A DNA stretch of 62,897 nucleotides. Origin: Bacteroidota bacterium. GTDB lineage: Bacteria; Bacteroidota; Bacteroidia; Bacteroidales; Cfx3-03. A program made the position numbers and the translations under genes. Positions 43,621 to 53,141 of the stretch are shown here, one piece after another (the stretch's first letter is position 1; every line of letters begins with the position of its first letter). The stretch covers positions 2,908,333 through 2,971,229 of the forward strand of contig JACAUB010000001.1 of NCBI GenBank assembly GCA_013390605.1. The letters are read 5' to 3'. The notes under the pieces are model-generated. The model was not told where the DNA came from. It ran no database searches and worked only from the letters and a program-made list of their open reading frames with translations.

Positions 43621-45798
43621 ATGAAGACTAAATTTATCAAAGCATTTTCGTTAGCCATTCTTACAGTACTTTGTATTACAACAGCTAGAGGAAATGGACC
43701 GTTAACAAAAACAAATCCCTTGTCTAAAGAGACAAAGATAGAGAAGAAGATCGACAGTCTTCTCCATCTAATGACCCTTGAAGAAAAAATTGAAATGCTT
43801 CATGGAAACGGAACCTTTACCTCCGCCGGTGTAAAACGATTAGGTATTCCTGATTTCACATCAGCTGATGGACCATTAGGTGTTCGCGAAGAGATTGTCA
43901 GAAACGGTTGGGCTGCTGCAAACTGGACTACCGACTCAGCAACCTTCTTTCCAAACGGAAGTGCACTAGCTGCTACATGGAACCCAAAATTGGCTTTCAG
44001 ATATGGCGAGGCGATAGGTGAAGAAGCCCATGCCCGTAATAAGAACATGCTTCTTGCACCTGCCATCAACATCACCAGAACTCCATTAGGAGGAAGGACC
44101 TTTGAATATATGTCAGAAGATCCTTTGCTGAATGGACGTCTTGCTGTTGCGGCCATTCAAGGAATCCAGACACAACCTGTAGCCGCTTGCGTAAAACATT
44201 TCGCCTTAAACAATCAGGAAACCGAACGTGGATTGATTAATGTTGAAGTAAGCGAACGTGCACTCCGCGAAATCTATCTTCCGGCCTTCAAAGCAGCTAT
44301 TCAAGAGGGACATGCACTCACAGTAATGGCAGCTTATAATAAGTTTAGAGGCGTTTATTGTGCAGAAAATGATTACCTTCTGAATAAAATATTAAGAGGC
44401 GAATGGAATTTTAAAGGATTGGTTGTTTCAGATTGGGGTGGTGTACATAGCACTATTGGCACCGGAAACACCGGATTAGAAATCGAGATGGGATCAAGTG
44501 GAAGCTATGACAAATGGTATATGGCAACACCCCTACTCGATGCTGTCAAGGCCGGCAAAGTTTCAATGACAGCCATCGATGCAAAAGTAGTTCGTATCTT
44601 GCGTGTTATGCTTCAGACTTCCATGAAAAAAAATGTTATAGCAGGCGAGCTCAATACCCCAAAACATTATAAAACAGCCTATGACATTGCATCTGAATCT
44701 ATTGTCCTGTTGAAGAATGAAAAACAACTGTTACCATTAAATAGTGCCCGGATAAAGAGCATAGCAGTAATCGGAGACAATGCTACCCGACGATTTGCCA
44801 GTGGTGGTTTTGGTGCGGGAGTTAAGACTAAATATGAGATCACTGCATTAAAAGGGTTAGAAAACAAGTTAGGGAAATCAGTTTCAATTCAGTTTGCACA
44901 AGGCTACTCCGCCAAGATGAACAGAGATAAAAAAGTAACGACTCCCGATCCTAAACTAATCACAGATGCAGTAGAATTAGCCAGGAAGAGTGATGTAGCT
45001 ATCATTTTTATCGGTTCTAATCGTATTTATGAGGAAGAGAGTATTGACCGTTCAACACTGGAACTACCTTTCAATGAACAGGCACTTGTAAATGCAGTAA
45101 CCGCAGTAAACCCTAACACAATCGTAGTAGTAGTTGCAGCTGCACCTTACGATCTGAACGAAATCAAAAAGAACAATCATACCATAGTTTGGTCTTGGTT
45201 CAATGGTTCTGAAGGCGGAAATGCCTTAGCTGATGTGTTAATCGGAAAAGTAAACCCTTCTGGCAAATTCCCTTTTACATTTCCAGTAAAGTTAGACGAC
45301 TCCCCTGCACATGCGCTAAATACCTTCCCTGGAGAGAACCAAAAAGCTGATTATAAAGAAGGGATCCTGGTAGGATACAGATGGTTCGATACAAAAAATA
45401 TTGATCCGCTATATTGCTTTGGTTATGGATTATCTTACACAACCTTTACATACTCAGCACTCACCACCAATCAGCGCTTATACAGTAAAGACGAAAAGAT
45501 TTCCGTTACGGTAAAGGTCAAAAACACCGGTAAGATTGCAGGTAAAGAGACTGTTCAACTTTATGTAAGTCACCTAAAATCGACAGTCTTACAACCTGAA
45601 AAAGAGTTGAGAAATTTCCAGAAGATATTAGTTAATGCAGGAAAAGAGTCATTGGTAAAAATGGAGCTCAATGTAAACGACCTGGCATATTTTGATGAAA
45701 CAAGTAACAAATGGGTAGTAGAACCCGGAACTTATAAAATAATGGTTGGCAGCTCTTCAAAAGACATTCGTCAAACGACAGAGATAACCATAAAGTAA
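43621..45798 (+). CDS. Secreted GH3 beta-glucosidase-type enzyme
   Basis: 725 residues with a signal peptide (about 25 residues, ending ARG). The three GH3 domains are present: HLMTLEEKIEMLHG start, VKHFALNNQETERG, nucleophile Asp271 in LVVSDWGGVHST; then ESIVLLKNEKQLLPL; and the C-terminal Fn3-like domain after CFGYGLSYTTF. The KHFALNNQE motif is typical of broad beta-glucosidases, unlike the GH3 at 21635. It would finish the oligosaccharides released by the GH9 enzyme. It is convergent with the esterase gene, separated by a terminator. Confidence 0.92.
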   Translation: MKTKFIKAFSLAILTVLCITTARGNGPLTKTNPLSKETKIEKKIDSLLHLMTLEEKIEMLHGNGTFTSAGVKRLGIPDFTSADGPLGVREEIVRNGWAAANWTTDSATFFPNGSALAATWNPKLAFRYGEAIGEEAHARNKNMLLAPAINITRTPLGGRTFEYMSEDPLLNGRLAVAAIQGIQTQPVAACVKHFALNNQETERGLINVEVSERALREIYLPAFKAAIQEGHALTVMAAYNKFRGVYCAENDYLLNKILRGEWNFKGLVVSDWGGVHSTIGTGNTGLEIEMGSSGSYDKWYMATPLLDAVKAGKVSMTAIDAKVVRILRVMLQTSMKKNVIAGELNTPKHYKTAYDIASESIVLLKNEKQLLPLNSARIKSIAVIGDNATRRFASGGFGAGVKTKYEITALKGLENKLGKSVSIQFAQGYSAKMNRDKKVTTPDPKLITDAVELARKSDVAIIFIGSNRIYEEESIDRSTLELPFNEQALVNAVTAVNPNTIVVVVAAAPYDLNEIKKNNHTIVWSWFNGSEGGNALADVLIGKVNPSGKFPFTFPVKLDDSPAHALNTFPGENQKADYKEGILVGYRWFDTKNIDPLYCFGYGLSYTTFTYSALTTNQRLYSKDEKISVTVKVKNTGKIAGKETVQLYVSHLKSTVLQPEKELRNFQKILVNAGKESLVKMELNVNDLAYFDETSNKWVVEPGTYKIMVGSSSKDIRQTTEITIK

Positions 45799-45803
45799 TT
45801 AAG

Positions 45804-45860
45804 TGGGGTGTAATTTAGGAGGGGTGGCATCTGCCATCTCCCTATTACACCCATTTTTTT
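45804..45860. terminator. Terminator between convergent genes
   Basis: GGGGTGTAAT (45805-45814) pairs with ATTACACCC (45844-45852), with partial pairing inside (GGCA and TGCC around a short loop). A run of seven T follows on the plus strand. The arrangement could serve the plus-strand GH3 and the minus-strand esterase. Confidence 0.75.
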
Positions 45861-45868
45861 AATTCTGG

Positions 45869-46786
45869 TTACCTTTTCAATAAGAAAGTTGCAGGAATAT
45901 AGAATCTATTCCTCCATGATTTTTCGGAATGATCGTCACCCGGAAAGAATTTCGTCACCCAGTTTTTCGTACTATATCCCTTCGCTTTCATGATCGCATC
46001 AACCTGTTCCTGATAAGGTTTATACATTGCATCCAACGTTTTATCCCCATAATCAAAATAGATCTTATGATTCATGGAAGAAGGCAGGTGTTTTTTTAGA
46101 TAGATCATAAAAGCATTCGGTATCGGATTGTTTTCTGTTCTGAAGATACCTACCCAATGAGTAGAAAGACAAGCAGCACCACCAAATACCTGAGGATATT
46201 CGCAAATAGCATACATCGAAATCAGTCCGCCCATGCTTGAACCGGCAATAAATGTATTTGACTGATCTTTCAACGTTGAGAAATGGGTATCAATAAATGG
46301 CTTTAGCTCTTTAACAATGAATTTAAGATAGTTATCTGATTGAATAGAATCATCAAATACCGATTGATTATTGTTTCGTGTAGCCTTAATGACTGTTTCC
46401 TTTTCAATTTTAGATAAAGCAGTATATGCTTTCTGAGGAAAGTATTCGACATGGCGTTTTTTACCATTATTCCAGATACCAACGACAATACAATCTCTAA
46501 TTTTTTTTGAAGCCATAAGTGATGATAGGGTTTCATCAATTCCCCATTCCTGATGATTCCAGGTGGTTGTTGAATCATAAAGCATCTGTCCATCATGCAT
46601 ATACAGTACAGCATACTTTTTATGCACATCATAATGTTGAGGAAGCCAAACATCCACATTACGGGCATCAACAAATTTGGAGGAGAAGTTTTCAAAATGT
46701 TTGATTTTTCCGGCAGAAGGTTTCGAAATCTGTGCAAAAGCACAGCAACTAAATAGCACAAAGAATATTACTGCAATTTTTTTCAT
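45869..46786 (-). CDS. Secreted alpha/beta-hydrolase esterase (esterase D family)
   Basis: 305 residues with a signal peptide ending CAFAQ (residue 19). It matches the putative esterase family PF00756: VDVWLPQHYD, AVLYMHDGQ, nucleophile Ser184 in GSSMGGLISM and His286 in GDDHSEKSW. The family includes CE1 acetyl/feruloyl esterases and siderophore esterases. Inside a glycosidase operon an acyl-sugar esterase role is likely. It is the last gene of the GH92-GH127-methyltransferase-esterase unit, 30 bases after the methyltransferase. Confidence 0.82.
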   Translation of the reverse strand: MKKIAVIFFVLFSCCAFAQISKPSAGKIKHFENFSSKFVDARNVDVWLPQHYDVHKKYAVLYMHDGQMLYDSTTTWNHQEWGIDETLSSLMASKKIRDCIVVGIWNNGKKRHVEYFPQKAYTALSKIEKETVIKATRNNNQSVFDDSIQSDNYLKFIVKELKPFIDTHFSTLKDQSNTFIAGSSMGGLISMYAICEYPQVFGGAACLSTHWVGIFRTENNPIPNAFMIYLKKHLPSSMNHKIYFDYGDKTLDAMYKPYQEQVDAIMKAKGYSTKNWVTKFFPGDDHSEKSWRNRFYIPATFLLKR

Positions 46787-46816
46787 TTTTCTTTCAATTT
46801 AACAATAGACAATCCA

Positions 46817-47824
46817 TTAACTTTTACAGGCACGCGACATTGAATATAAATTTTCAACTGGTGTATTTACTGTAATTTCACAACCTGCTGACAAGATAAA
46901 CATTTTCCCTTTTTCCTTAGCTATTGCATTTTTACTTGCTTCAAATACCTCTTCCGCAGTACGATCCTGCACAAAAACAGGGTTGATGTTGCCAAAACGT
47001 GCAACCTTATCCCCCAGAACAGCAGCACATTCTGCCTGATCTACCAGATAATCCGGATCGAAAAGATCAATACCAAGCGCTGCAATATGAGATAAGAGAT
47101 GACTGGTATTACCACAAATATGGAGCTTCACTTTAGCTCCCAATGAATGAATATAGTTCACCAACTCCATATGGCGATTTTTAACAAAGCGGACATATGA
47201 GTCTGGATCGATTTGAGAACAGATAGCATCTCCAATTCCTATTAAGTCTGCCCCTGCTTCGATTTGTGCTTTTGCAAAAGCCTTTGCCACCACCAAACAT
47301 TTATCCATCAATCTATCACAGAAATCCTCATCCATCATCAGCATCATCAGCATCTCACTTACCCCAACCAGATCGCAGGCTTCAGCCAAAGGACCTTCTA
47401 TCCAGCCCATCACCGGAACCGTACCTTTTAAAAGCTTCTGATAATATTCTACTCCATGAATTCTATCCAGCGTACGAGCATTTTTATATACATCAGGTAT
47501 CGGTAAATTGATAACATCATCCAATGTTTCAACAATATGTTTTTTACAAACTGGCACACCCTCTTTAACAAATTCTACAGGGGCTCCAAAAGCAGCTGTC
47601 TCGCGATAAGGATCTGAGATCAGACTAACGATATCCATATCAAAATACTCCAAACATCTTAGATTACTTTCTACCAGCGTCTTATAATCTGAAGCAAAAG
47701 AACCATAAGTTGTGCCATTAAAACGAGCAGCAAAATGCATCAAAATCGGATAGAATAACGTCTCGTCTGCTGGTAGTGTACCAGCAAATAGGGCATCAAA
47801 TTTTTGTTTCTTATTCATTGTCAA
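46817..47824 (-). CDS. UroD-superfamily zinc methyltransferase, MtaA/MtbA/CmuA-like
   Basis: 335 residues, no signal peptide, so cytosolic. The (beta/alpha)8 fold of the uroporphyrinogen decarboxylase superfamily is seen, but the zinc-site pattern of cobamide-dependent methyltransferases is present: His235-x-Cys237 in KLHICGNTSH and Cys315 in LSAGCEI. Haem-type HemE lacks this site. Members such as MtaA and MtbA move methyl groups between methylcobamide and a thiol. It is 24 bases downstream of GH127 and 30 bases before the esterase, so it belongs to the saccharide operon. Demethylation of an O-methyl sugar is a hypothesis. No corrinoid protein is encoded nearby. Confidence 0.75.
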   Translation of the reverse strand: MTMNKKQKFDALFAGTLPADETLFYPILMHFAARFNGTTYGSFASDYKTLVESNLRCLEYFDMDIVSLISDPYRETAAFGAPVEFVKEGVPVCKKHIVETLDDVINLPIPDVYKNARTLDRIHGVEYYQKLLKGTVPVMGWIEGPLAEACDLVGVSEMLMMLMMDEDFCDRLMDKCLVVAKAFAKAQIEAGADLIGIGDAICSQIDPDSYVRFVKNRHMELVNYIHSLGAKVKLHICGNTSHLLSHIAALGIDLFDPDYLVDQAECAAVLGDKVARFGNINPVFVQDRTAEEVFEASKNAIAKEKGKMFILSAGCEITVNTPVENLYSMSRACKS

Positions 47825-47848
47825 GCTTGTTTGTAATTAGTTAAGAAA

Positions 47849-49852
47849 TTATTTAAAAGTAACCTGACGAAGTATGGTTGTTCCCATTGGCACTAAAGAG
47901 ATCTCTTCTTTTCGTTTATTTCCTGGATTCAACATAATAGATTTAAAATGAAGATCAGATTTATTTGTTTCATTTATAAATACTTTTTCATTACAATACT
48001 GATAGATGACTAATGAAACGGGAGAATATTGCAGATCATGGAAACCTGCCAAAGGAAAATCTTTCGTTACCTTTTCTATAGCATCTATCGGATGTGCAAG
48101 TACCAAGGGACCATACATAAAATAATATTCGTTATTTTGATCTCTCAACACTTTAATGTCCGGATTTAGCTGAAGTCTGATCACACTTTTCCCTTTCCAT
48201 GTTTTCTGATAAACGATATAGTTATCCTTTTCAATTAACGAAGGAGTAACAGAAAGCGATTTACTCCATGAAGGTTTACGGATCATGATTTCAAAAGATA
48301 CAGGTTGCGCTACCTCAATTTCAAAATCTATATTAAAATTATTAGGATAATTTGTTATCTCTCTGATCTTTACCTCCACGTCATTCCACTTCGTTATTAC
48401 CTCACAGGGGCCAAGCAACATTGCAGCAAAGCCCTTTTCATTTTTCATCCACATATTCTGAATATAATAAGGAGCAATCCTTCCGGCATTTGGCACACAA
48501 CAAACTGCAGCATCCTGATGAACTGGCGAATATTTATACCGGGTCTGTGTCTTTTGAGTTGTATCACCGTTTTTGCCTCCGGTCAGATAATAAGTATTAT
48601 CCGTTTTCAGATAAGTGATGCAACTGGCAGACGGATGTCTGGCCCCCTGAGCTGCATTCAGAAATACCCGTTCTGCCTTATCCCCGTATTTTGGATCCCC
48701 TGATTTAAGCAGAAGATTCAGATACCCGTCCATCACCTCCTGTAACGAACAATATTCATATCCTGCATTTGTTGCATCAGCTCTCCGGTCAGCAATCCAC
48801 TCATCACCAATAACCCCACCCGAAGGAGTAGTTGCCTGATCAATTTTATGGAGAAAATTAAACAGTGCATCTTTCAGCATAGGATTGCCCGAGGCATAGT
48901 AAGCAGCAGTCAAAGCCCTTAGATGTTCATACGTGTGAGCTCCATGACCCTTAAGATTATAAATAGTGTCAGTCTGTTTAGGCTGTTGAGCATCCTCATT
49001 CAGTAACTGATTGGAGAAGTCTTTATATAAGAAAAGAGCATAGTCCCGATATGTTTCATCATGCGTAATTCTATACAGTCCCTCTAGAATATCTGTAAAC
49101 ATTAATCCATGTGTGATGCCGCCAACATCAGGCTTTATCGCATAAAAAGGGTGCGACTTGTTAATAGGATAATGCACCAAAACATCTTTTGTCGCTGCCT
49201 CAATAGAAGTCAGCACCCTTTTGTCTCTTGTGTATCCATACCAGGCCAATAGTCCTCTTAATAATGTTGTTTTCGACCAGAGCTCACCATTTTCATTATC
49301 AAAAGTGTAGCGAAGTTCTTTATCATAAATACCAAGATAACCATCTTTATCTTGCGTACTTAAAATTCGATCGACATATTCTTTTGCTTTTCTCAGATGA
49401 TTTGAATTACCGGCAAGAATAGCATTCCGGATATAACCATCACGCCAGTTACTTTGTGTTTCGCTGTTCCACCAAAGAAACTGACTTTGAGCTGAAGCAT
49501 CATCTGTTATTGCTCCTACATCTTTAGACTTTACATGCTTTGACAATCTGTCTTTGCCATAGATATCATCTTTTAGAATCAGATCAGGAACAAGACTATC
49601 AAGATGACCTACAAAACCTTTCAGATTATCATCTACCTGTTTCTTTAGCCAACCTTCTGGCTTTATTTCTGAAAACCGCAACGATTGCCATGATTCTTTT
49701 AATGGTTTTACCTTTCGAAAGGCATCCTTCGAATCACTATTCTGAGAATAACTATTTTTAGCAAACAACATTGTTATTGCGAAGAGAATTAATAATTTGC
49801 ACTTAAAAAAATGGCCCATACTCATAGTAATTATTTGTTTGATAGAACTCAA
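47849..49852 (-). CDS. Secreted GH127-family protein (DUF1680), distant paralogue
   Basis: 667 residues; the N-terminus holds a signal peptide ending NSYSQ (residue 37), and in-frame Met codons at residues 10 and 12 could be the true start. The GH127 zinc site is intact: Glu366-x-Cys368 in YEYCSLQEV and Cys451-Cys452 in AAVCCVPNAGR. The sequence around the pair (CVPNAGR instead of CNGSG) shows it is a different subgroup from the enzyme at 19175. It should cleave a beta-L-arabinofuranose-like or related residue. It lies 70 bases after GH92 and 24 bases before the methyltransferase. Confidence 0.85.
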   Translation of the reverse strand: MSSIKQIITMSMGHFFKCKLLILFAITMLFAKNSYSQNSDSKDAFRKVKPLKESWQSLRFSEIKPEGWLKKQVDDNLKGFVGHLDSLVPDLILKDDIYGKDRLSKHVKSKDVGAITDDASAQSQFLWWNSETQSNWRDGYIRNAILAGNSNHLRKAKEYVDRILSTQDKDGYLGIYDKELRYTFDNENGELWSKTTLLRGLLAWYGYTRDKRVLTSIEAATKDVLVHYPINKSHPFYAIKPDVGGITHGLMFTDILEGLYRITHDETYRDYALFLYKDFSNQLLNEDAQQPKQTDTIYNLKGHGAHTYEHLRALTAAYYASGNPMLKDALFNFLHKIDQATTPSGGVIGDEWIADRRADATNAGYEYCSLQEVMDGYLNLLLKSGDPKYGDKAERVFLNAAQGARHPSASCITYLKTDNTYYLTGGKNGDTTQKTQTRYKYSPVHQDAAVCCVPNAGRIAPYYIQNMWMKNEKGFAAMLLGPCEVITKWNDVEVKIREITNYPNNFNIDFEIEVAQPVSFEIMIRKPSWSKSLSVTPSLIEKDNYIVYQKTWKGKSVIRLQLNPDIKVLRDQNNEYYFMYGPLVLAHPIDAIEKVTKDFPLAGFHDLQYSPVSLVIYQYCNEKVFINETNKSDLHFKSIMLNPGNKRKEEISLVPMGTTILRQVTFK

Positions 49853-49922
49853 AGTTAAAACTTGAATTCATGATTGTAACACACAAACTTTTAATTTGTC
49901 ATTTTCACTTATAGATCACCCG

Positions 49923-52082
49923 TTATTTGTTTACCATATCAAATCGCATCACGCCTCCTTGCAAAAGCTGATGATATGTTATTATATGATGCTGAATCAG
50001 TTTCCCATTTAAATAAGCGCTATCCCAATAAATATTAGCGTCGTCAAATAAAGGAGCTTCAATTGTAAATTGTTTTCCCCCGGCCAGCGTTAGTGTAGCT
50101 TTCTTTAGTTGGGGTACCCCAAGTACAAACTCATTACTGGCAGCATTAACAGGATAGAATCCTAAACATGATAAGATATACCAGGCCGACATCTGTCCGC
50201 AATCATCATTGCCAATCATCCCATCAGGAGTATTGTTGTGAAAAGTATTTACTACCTGATGGATATATTTCTGTCCGGTTTTCGGCGAGCTTGAATAGCT
50301 ATACAAATAGATAATATGATGACTGGGCTCATTACCATGGGCATACTGTCCAATCATAGCCTCTTGTCCCAGATACTTATCCGGGTGTTCAGACGCAAGC
50401 GTAAAGAAGGTATGCAGATGTTGGGTAAAACGATCAACCCCACCCAATAATTTGATGATCCCCTCTACATCATATTGGCCCGGAGTCCAGAAATATTGCC
50501 ATGCATTAGCCTCGGTATAATCCCCCGGATTATTCATAGGTGATGTTGCAATGAGCGGATTGAAAGGAACACGCCATGATCCTTTTGTATCCCTCCCTCT
50601 AAACAATTTAGTAGTTGAATCAAAAAGATTTTTATAATACCCTGCCCTCCTGCCGAACTGTTCGGCCACTGCTCTATCGCCCAGCTTCATGGCCATCTGT
50701 GCCACACACCAATCATCGTACCCACTTTCAAGCGTTCTTGAAACCGACTCATTATCCAACTTATCAAAAGGATAATACCCATATTGATTGTAGAGATCCC
50801 AATCCGAATTGATATGATTTTTTGTCGAAGTCTCTTTCATGGCCTTCAATGCCTCAAATTTATCAAACCCCTTAAACCCTTTATTGAAAGCTGATAGAAT
50901 CATAGGGATGGAATGATTTCCAATCATACAATAATTATCCTGTCCCCAGGCTGTCCATATCGGAAGAAATCCGGCAGCTTTATGGTGTAACAACAAGGTT
51001 TGTATAATCCCATTAACTCTCTCCGGAACGATCAGCTCTAATAACGGAAAGGCACCTCTGTAGATATCCCAGATAGACAAAGTTGAATAGTAAGTCTTGT
51101 TAGGTGCAAGGGCTATTCTGTCATCAGCACCTCTGTATTTTCCATTAACATCAGCTATATTAGAAGGCTGCAACAGAAAATGATATACCGAAGTATAAAA
51201 GATCTCCTTTTGTTTAGCATCTGCCGTTATCTCAATCCGGTTCAAATAACTATTCCATACCTTCACTGTTTGTAATCTTACCTTTTCAAAGTCCCAACCG
51301 GGCATCTCTGTTAACATATTCAGTTTTGCACCAGCAACATCTACAGTAGAAAGAGCTACTTTAGCCTTTAGTACTTTCGAATCATCCAATTGAAAAGAGA
51401 ATACATATTTAGGTGCTTTATCCAGCTCGGCTTTTGGAAGTTCCTCTTTCCGTATGAAAGGTTTATCAAAACGTATCGTAAAGAAATATTTTCTTTTCAC
51501 CCAGTTTCGGGTTGAACAGTAACCCGAAATAGTTGTATTATTCTCAATTTTCACATCACTTTCTAAAACAAGTCCCTTTGGATGTTCTTCAAAGATAAAA
51601 CGGAGACCATGTTGCAGATCGACCAACACTTTTGCCTGTCGATCAGGGAAGGTATATTTATGGAGAGCTACTCTTTCAGAACAAGTAAGTTCAACTTTAA
51701 CATCATCTTTTTTAGTAACAGAATAATAGCCTACAGCTGCCTTTTCACTCTTCTTGAAGTAAAGATTCTGTAATCTTTTCTCTTTCATATCGGAGAAAGG
51801 CAACAACATTACATCTCCCATTTCATTGATGCCAGTACCGCTAAAGCGTGTTTGCGAAAACCCCATAATAATACTGTCACGATACTGGTAACCACTTGTA
51901 TTATTCCATCCCATATCGCTATTATCAGGACCCGGCTGGACCATTCCAAAGGGCATAGAAGGGCCCGGAAAGGTATGTCCTGTTCCATCAGTTCCGATGA
52001 ATACATTTACAAAACTTGATTTATCTTGTGCCTGAGCCAGTATAGTTCCGAAAACCAATACTATTACCCAAAAGTATCTCAT
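49923..52082 (-). CDS. Secreted GH92 calcium-dependent alpha-mannosidase-family enzyme
   Basis: 719 residues with a signal peptide ending LAQAQ (residue 19). The N-terminal beta-sandwich has VNVFIGTDGTGHTFPGPSMP and GFSQTRFSGTG; the barrel contains LSIWDIYRGAFPL and the C-terminal GNDDCGQMSAWYILSCLGF. These are signature GH92 segments, the NDDCGQMSAWY one carrying catalytic Asp residues. The family acts on alpha-mannosides with an inverting mechanism. Specificity for another residue is possible in this locus. It is the first gene of the minus-strand operon and diverges from the AraC regulator. Confidence 0.92.
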   Translation of the reverse strand: MRYFWVIVLVFGTILAQAQDKSSFVNVFIGTDGTGHTFPGPSMPFGMVQPGPDNSDMGWNNTSGYQYRDSIIMGFSQTRFSGTGINEMGDVMLLPFSDMKEKRLQNLYFKKSEKAAVGYYSVTKKDDVKVELTCSERVALHKYTFPDRQAKVLVDLQHGLRFIFEEHPKGLVLESDVKIENNTTISGYCSTRNWVKRKYFFTIRFDKPFIRKEELPKAELDKAPKYVFSFQLDDSKVLKAKVALSTVDVAGAKLNMLTEMPGWDFEKVRLQTVKVWNSYLNRIEITADAKQKEIFYTSVYHFLLQPSNIADVNGKYRGADDRIALAPNKTYYSTLSIWDIYRGAFPLLELIVPERVNGIIQTLLLHHKAAGFLPIWTAWGQDNYCMIGNHSIPMILSAFNKGFKGFDKFEALKAMKETSTKNHINSDWDLYNQYGYYPFDKLDNESVSRTLESGYDDWCVAQMAMKLGDRAVAEQFGRRAGYYKNLFDSTTKLFRGRDTKGSWRVPFNPLIATSPMNNPGDYTEANAWQYFWTPGQYDVEGIIKLLGGVDRFTQHLHTFFTLASEHPDKYLGQEAMIGQYAHGNEPSHHIIYLYSYSSSPKTGQKYIHQVVNTFHNNTPDGMIGNDDCGQMSAWYILSCLGFYPVNAASNEFVLGVPQLKKATLTLAGGKQFTIEAPLFDDANIYWDSAYLNGKLIQHHIITYHQLLQGGVMRFDMVNK

Positions 52083-52218
52083 ATAATTTCAGCATTTTAG
52101 AATGATACAAAATAATAAAAACTATTGGATAAGTGGTTTGTCTGGATTTGCATATTATTGTGTTATTTTACCATATTCGATTATTTATAATAAATTTACA
52201 TGATAATTATACCCAATA
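52083..52218. promoter_or_regulatory. Divergent control region between GH92 and the AraC-type regulator
   Basis: 136 AT-rich bases separate the two start codons. No exact TTTG-N19-TAnnTTTG promoter is seen on either strand. TATTATTG-like and TTATTTTG-like elements are weak candidates. A regulator next to its divergent target commonly binds here, so the site of action of the AraC protein is inferred. Confidence 0.35.
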
Positions 52219-53082
52219 ATGAAACCGATATTCGAACAAGTAACCAAACATACAGAAAGTGCCCTCTTAATCCGCAGATATATTCAGCCTAAGTTCGATG
52301 TAGCCTATCATTTTCATCCCGAAATTGAATTAACCTACATCATAAAGAGCCATGGCAAGCGTTATATAGGAGGTAATGTTTCAGAATACAGTCCGGGTGA
52401 TCTGGTGCTGGTAGGATCAAATACACCCCATTGTTGGCTAAGTTACGACAATAAAGGTTCAGATTCTGCCCAAGCCATTGTGATCCAGTTTCAAAAGGAA
52501 TTTATTGGCGAACCTTTTTGGGAGCTCCCCGAATCCGTTGAAATTAAAAGTCTCATTACGAGGGCAAACACAGGTATCCTGATCAAAGGAGGCACCAATA
52601 AGAAGATACAGAAAATGATGGAGCGGATGGAATCTGAAAAAAGCTTCCTTAAGTTAATCCATGTTATGGAAATCCTGCATATTATAGCTGAGTCCGACGA
52701 AACAGAATCCATATCAAATAGCTATGAAACCTTTATTTTTTCACCGACAGAAGCTAACCGTTTCCAAAAAATATTCAACTTTATCATTGAAAACTATCAG
52801 CACAATATACAATTAAAAGATATAGCTACCGTTGCGAACCTCACCCAAACAGCATTTTGCAGATATTTTAAAAGCGTAACACGTAAAACATTTATCGAAG
52901 TCATTGTAGAATTCCGAATCAACCATGCTTGCCAGCTACTCAGAACATCAGAAAAGCCTGTAGCCGATATCTGTTTTGAAAGTGGATTTGGAAATATCTC
53001 GTATTTCAATAAGACTTTTAAAACCGCAACCGGAAGCTCTCCGTTACAATACCGTAATTTATTTATGAAAAGTAAGCGTTAA
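52219..53082 (+). CDS. AraC-family transcriptional regulator
   Basis: 287 residues, cytosolic. The first 110 residues form a cupin-type sugar-binding domain (VAYHFHPEIELTYI, YSPGDLVLVGSNTPHCW). The last 100 residues contain two helix-turn-helix motifs (IQLKDIATVANLTQTAFCRY and VADICFESGFGNISYFNKTF) typical of AraC/XylS proteins. It is the only transcription factor in the locus and is divergent from the GH92 operon, which it probably activates on binding a released sugar. The sulfatase gene follows 59 bases later on the same strand. Confidence 0.92.
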   Translation: MKPIFEQVTKHTESALLIRRYIQPKFDVAYHFHPEIELTYIIKSHGKRYIGGNVSEYSPGDLVLVGSNTPHCWLSYDNKGSDSAQAIVIQFQKEFIGEPFWELPESVEIKSLITRANTGILIKGGTNKKIQKMMERMESEKSFLKLIHVMEILHIIAESDETESISNSYETFIFSPTEANRFQKIFNFIIENYQHNIQLKDIATVANLTQTAFCRYFKSVTRKTFIEVIVEFRINHACQLLRTSEKPVADICFESGFGNISYFNKTFKTATGSSPLQYRNLFMKSKR

Positions 53083-53141
53083 TCCCTTTCCAAAATGCTT
53101 TATAAGCTATACTTTTAAACCTTGTTTCATTCCAATATATT

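Noticed and set aside
46303..46761. 152-codon open frame on the minus strand
   Set aside because: It overlaps the esterase at 45869-46786 in another frame. The esterase has a signal peptide and a clear catalytic Ser/His, so this is a shadow frame.
46817..47824. Assignment as haem-synthesis uroporphyrinogen decarboxylase (HemE)
   Set aside because: The protein carries the His-x-Cys and Cys zinc site of cobamide methyltransferases and sits in a sugar operon. HemE would not be expected there.
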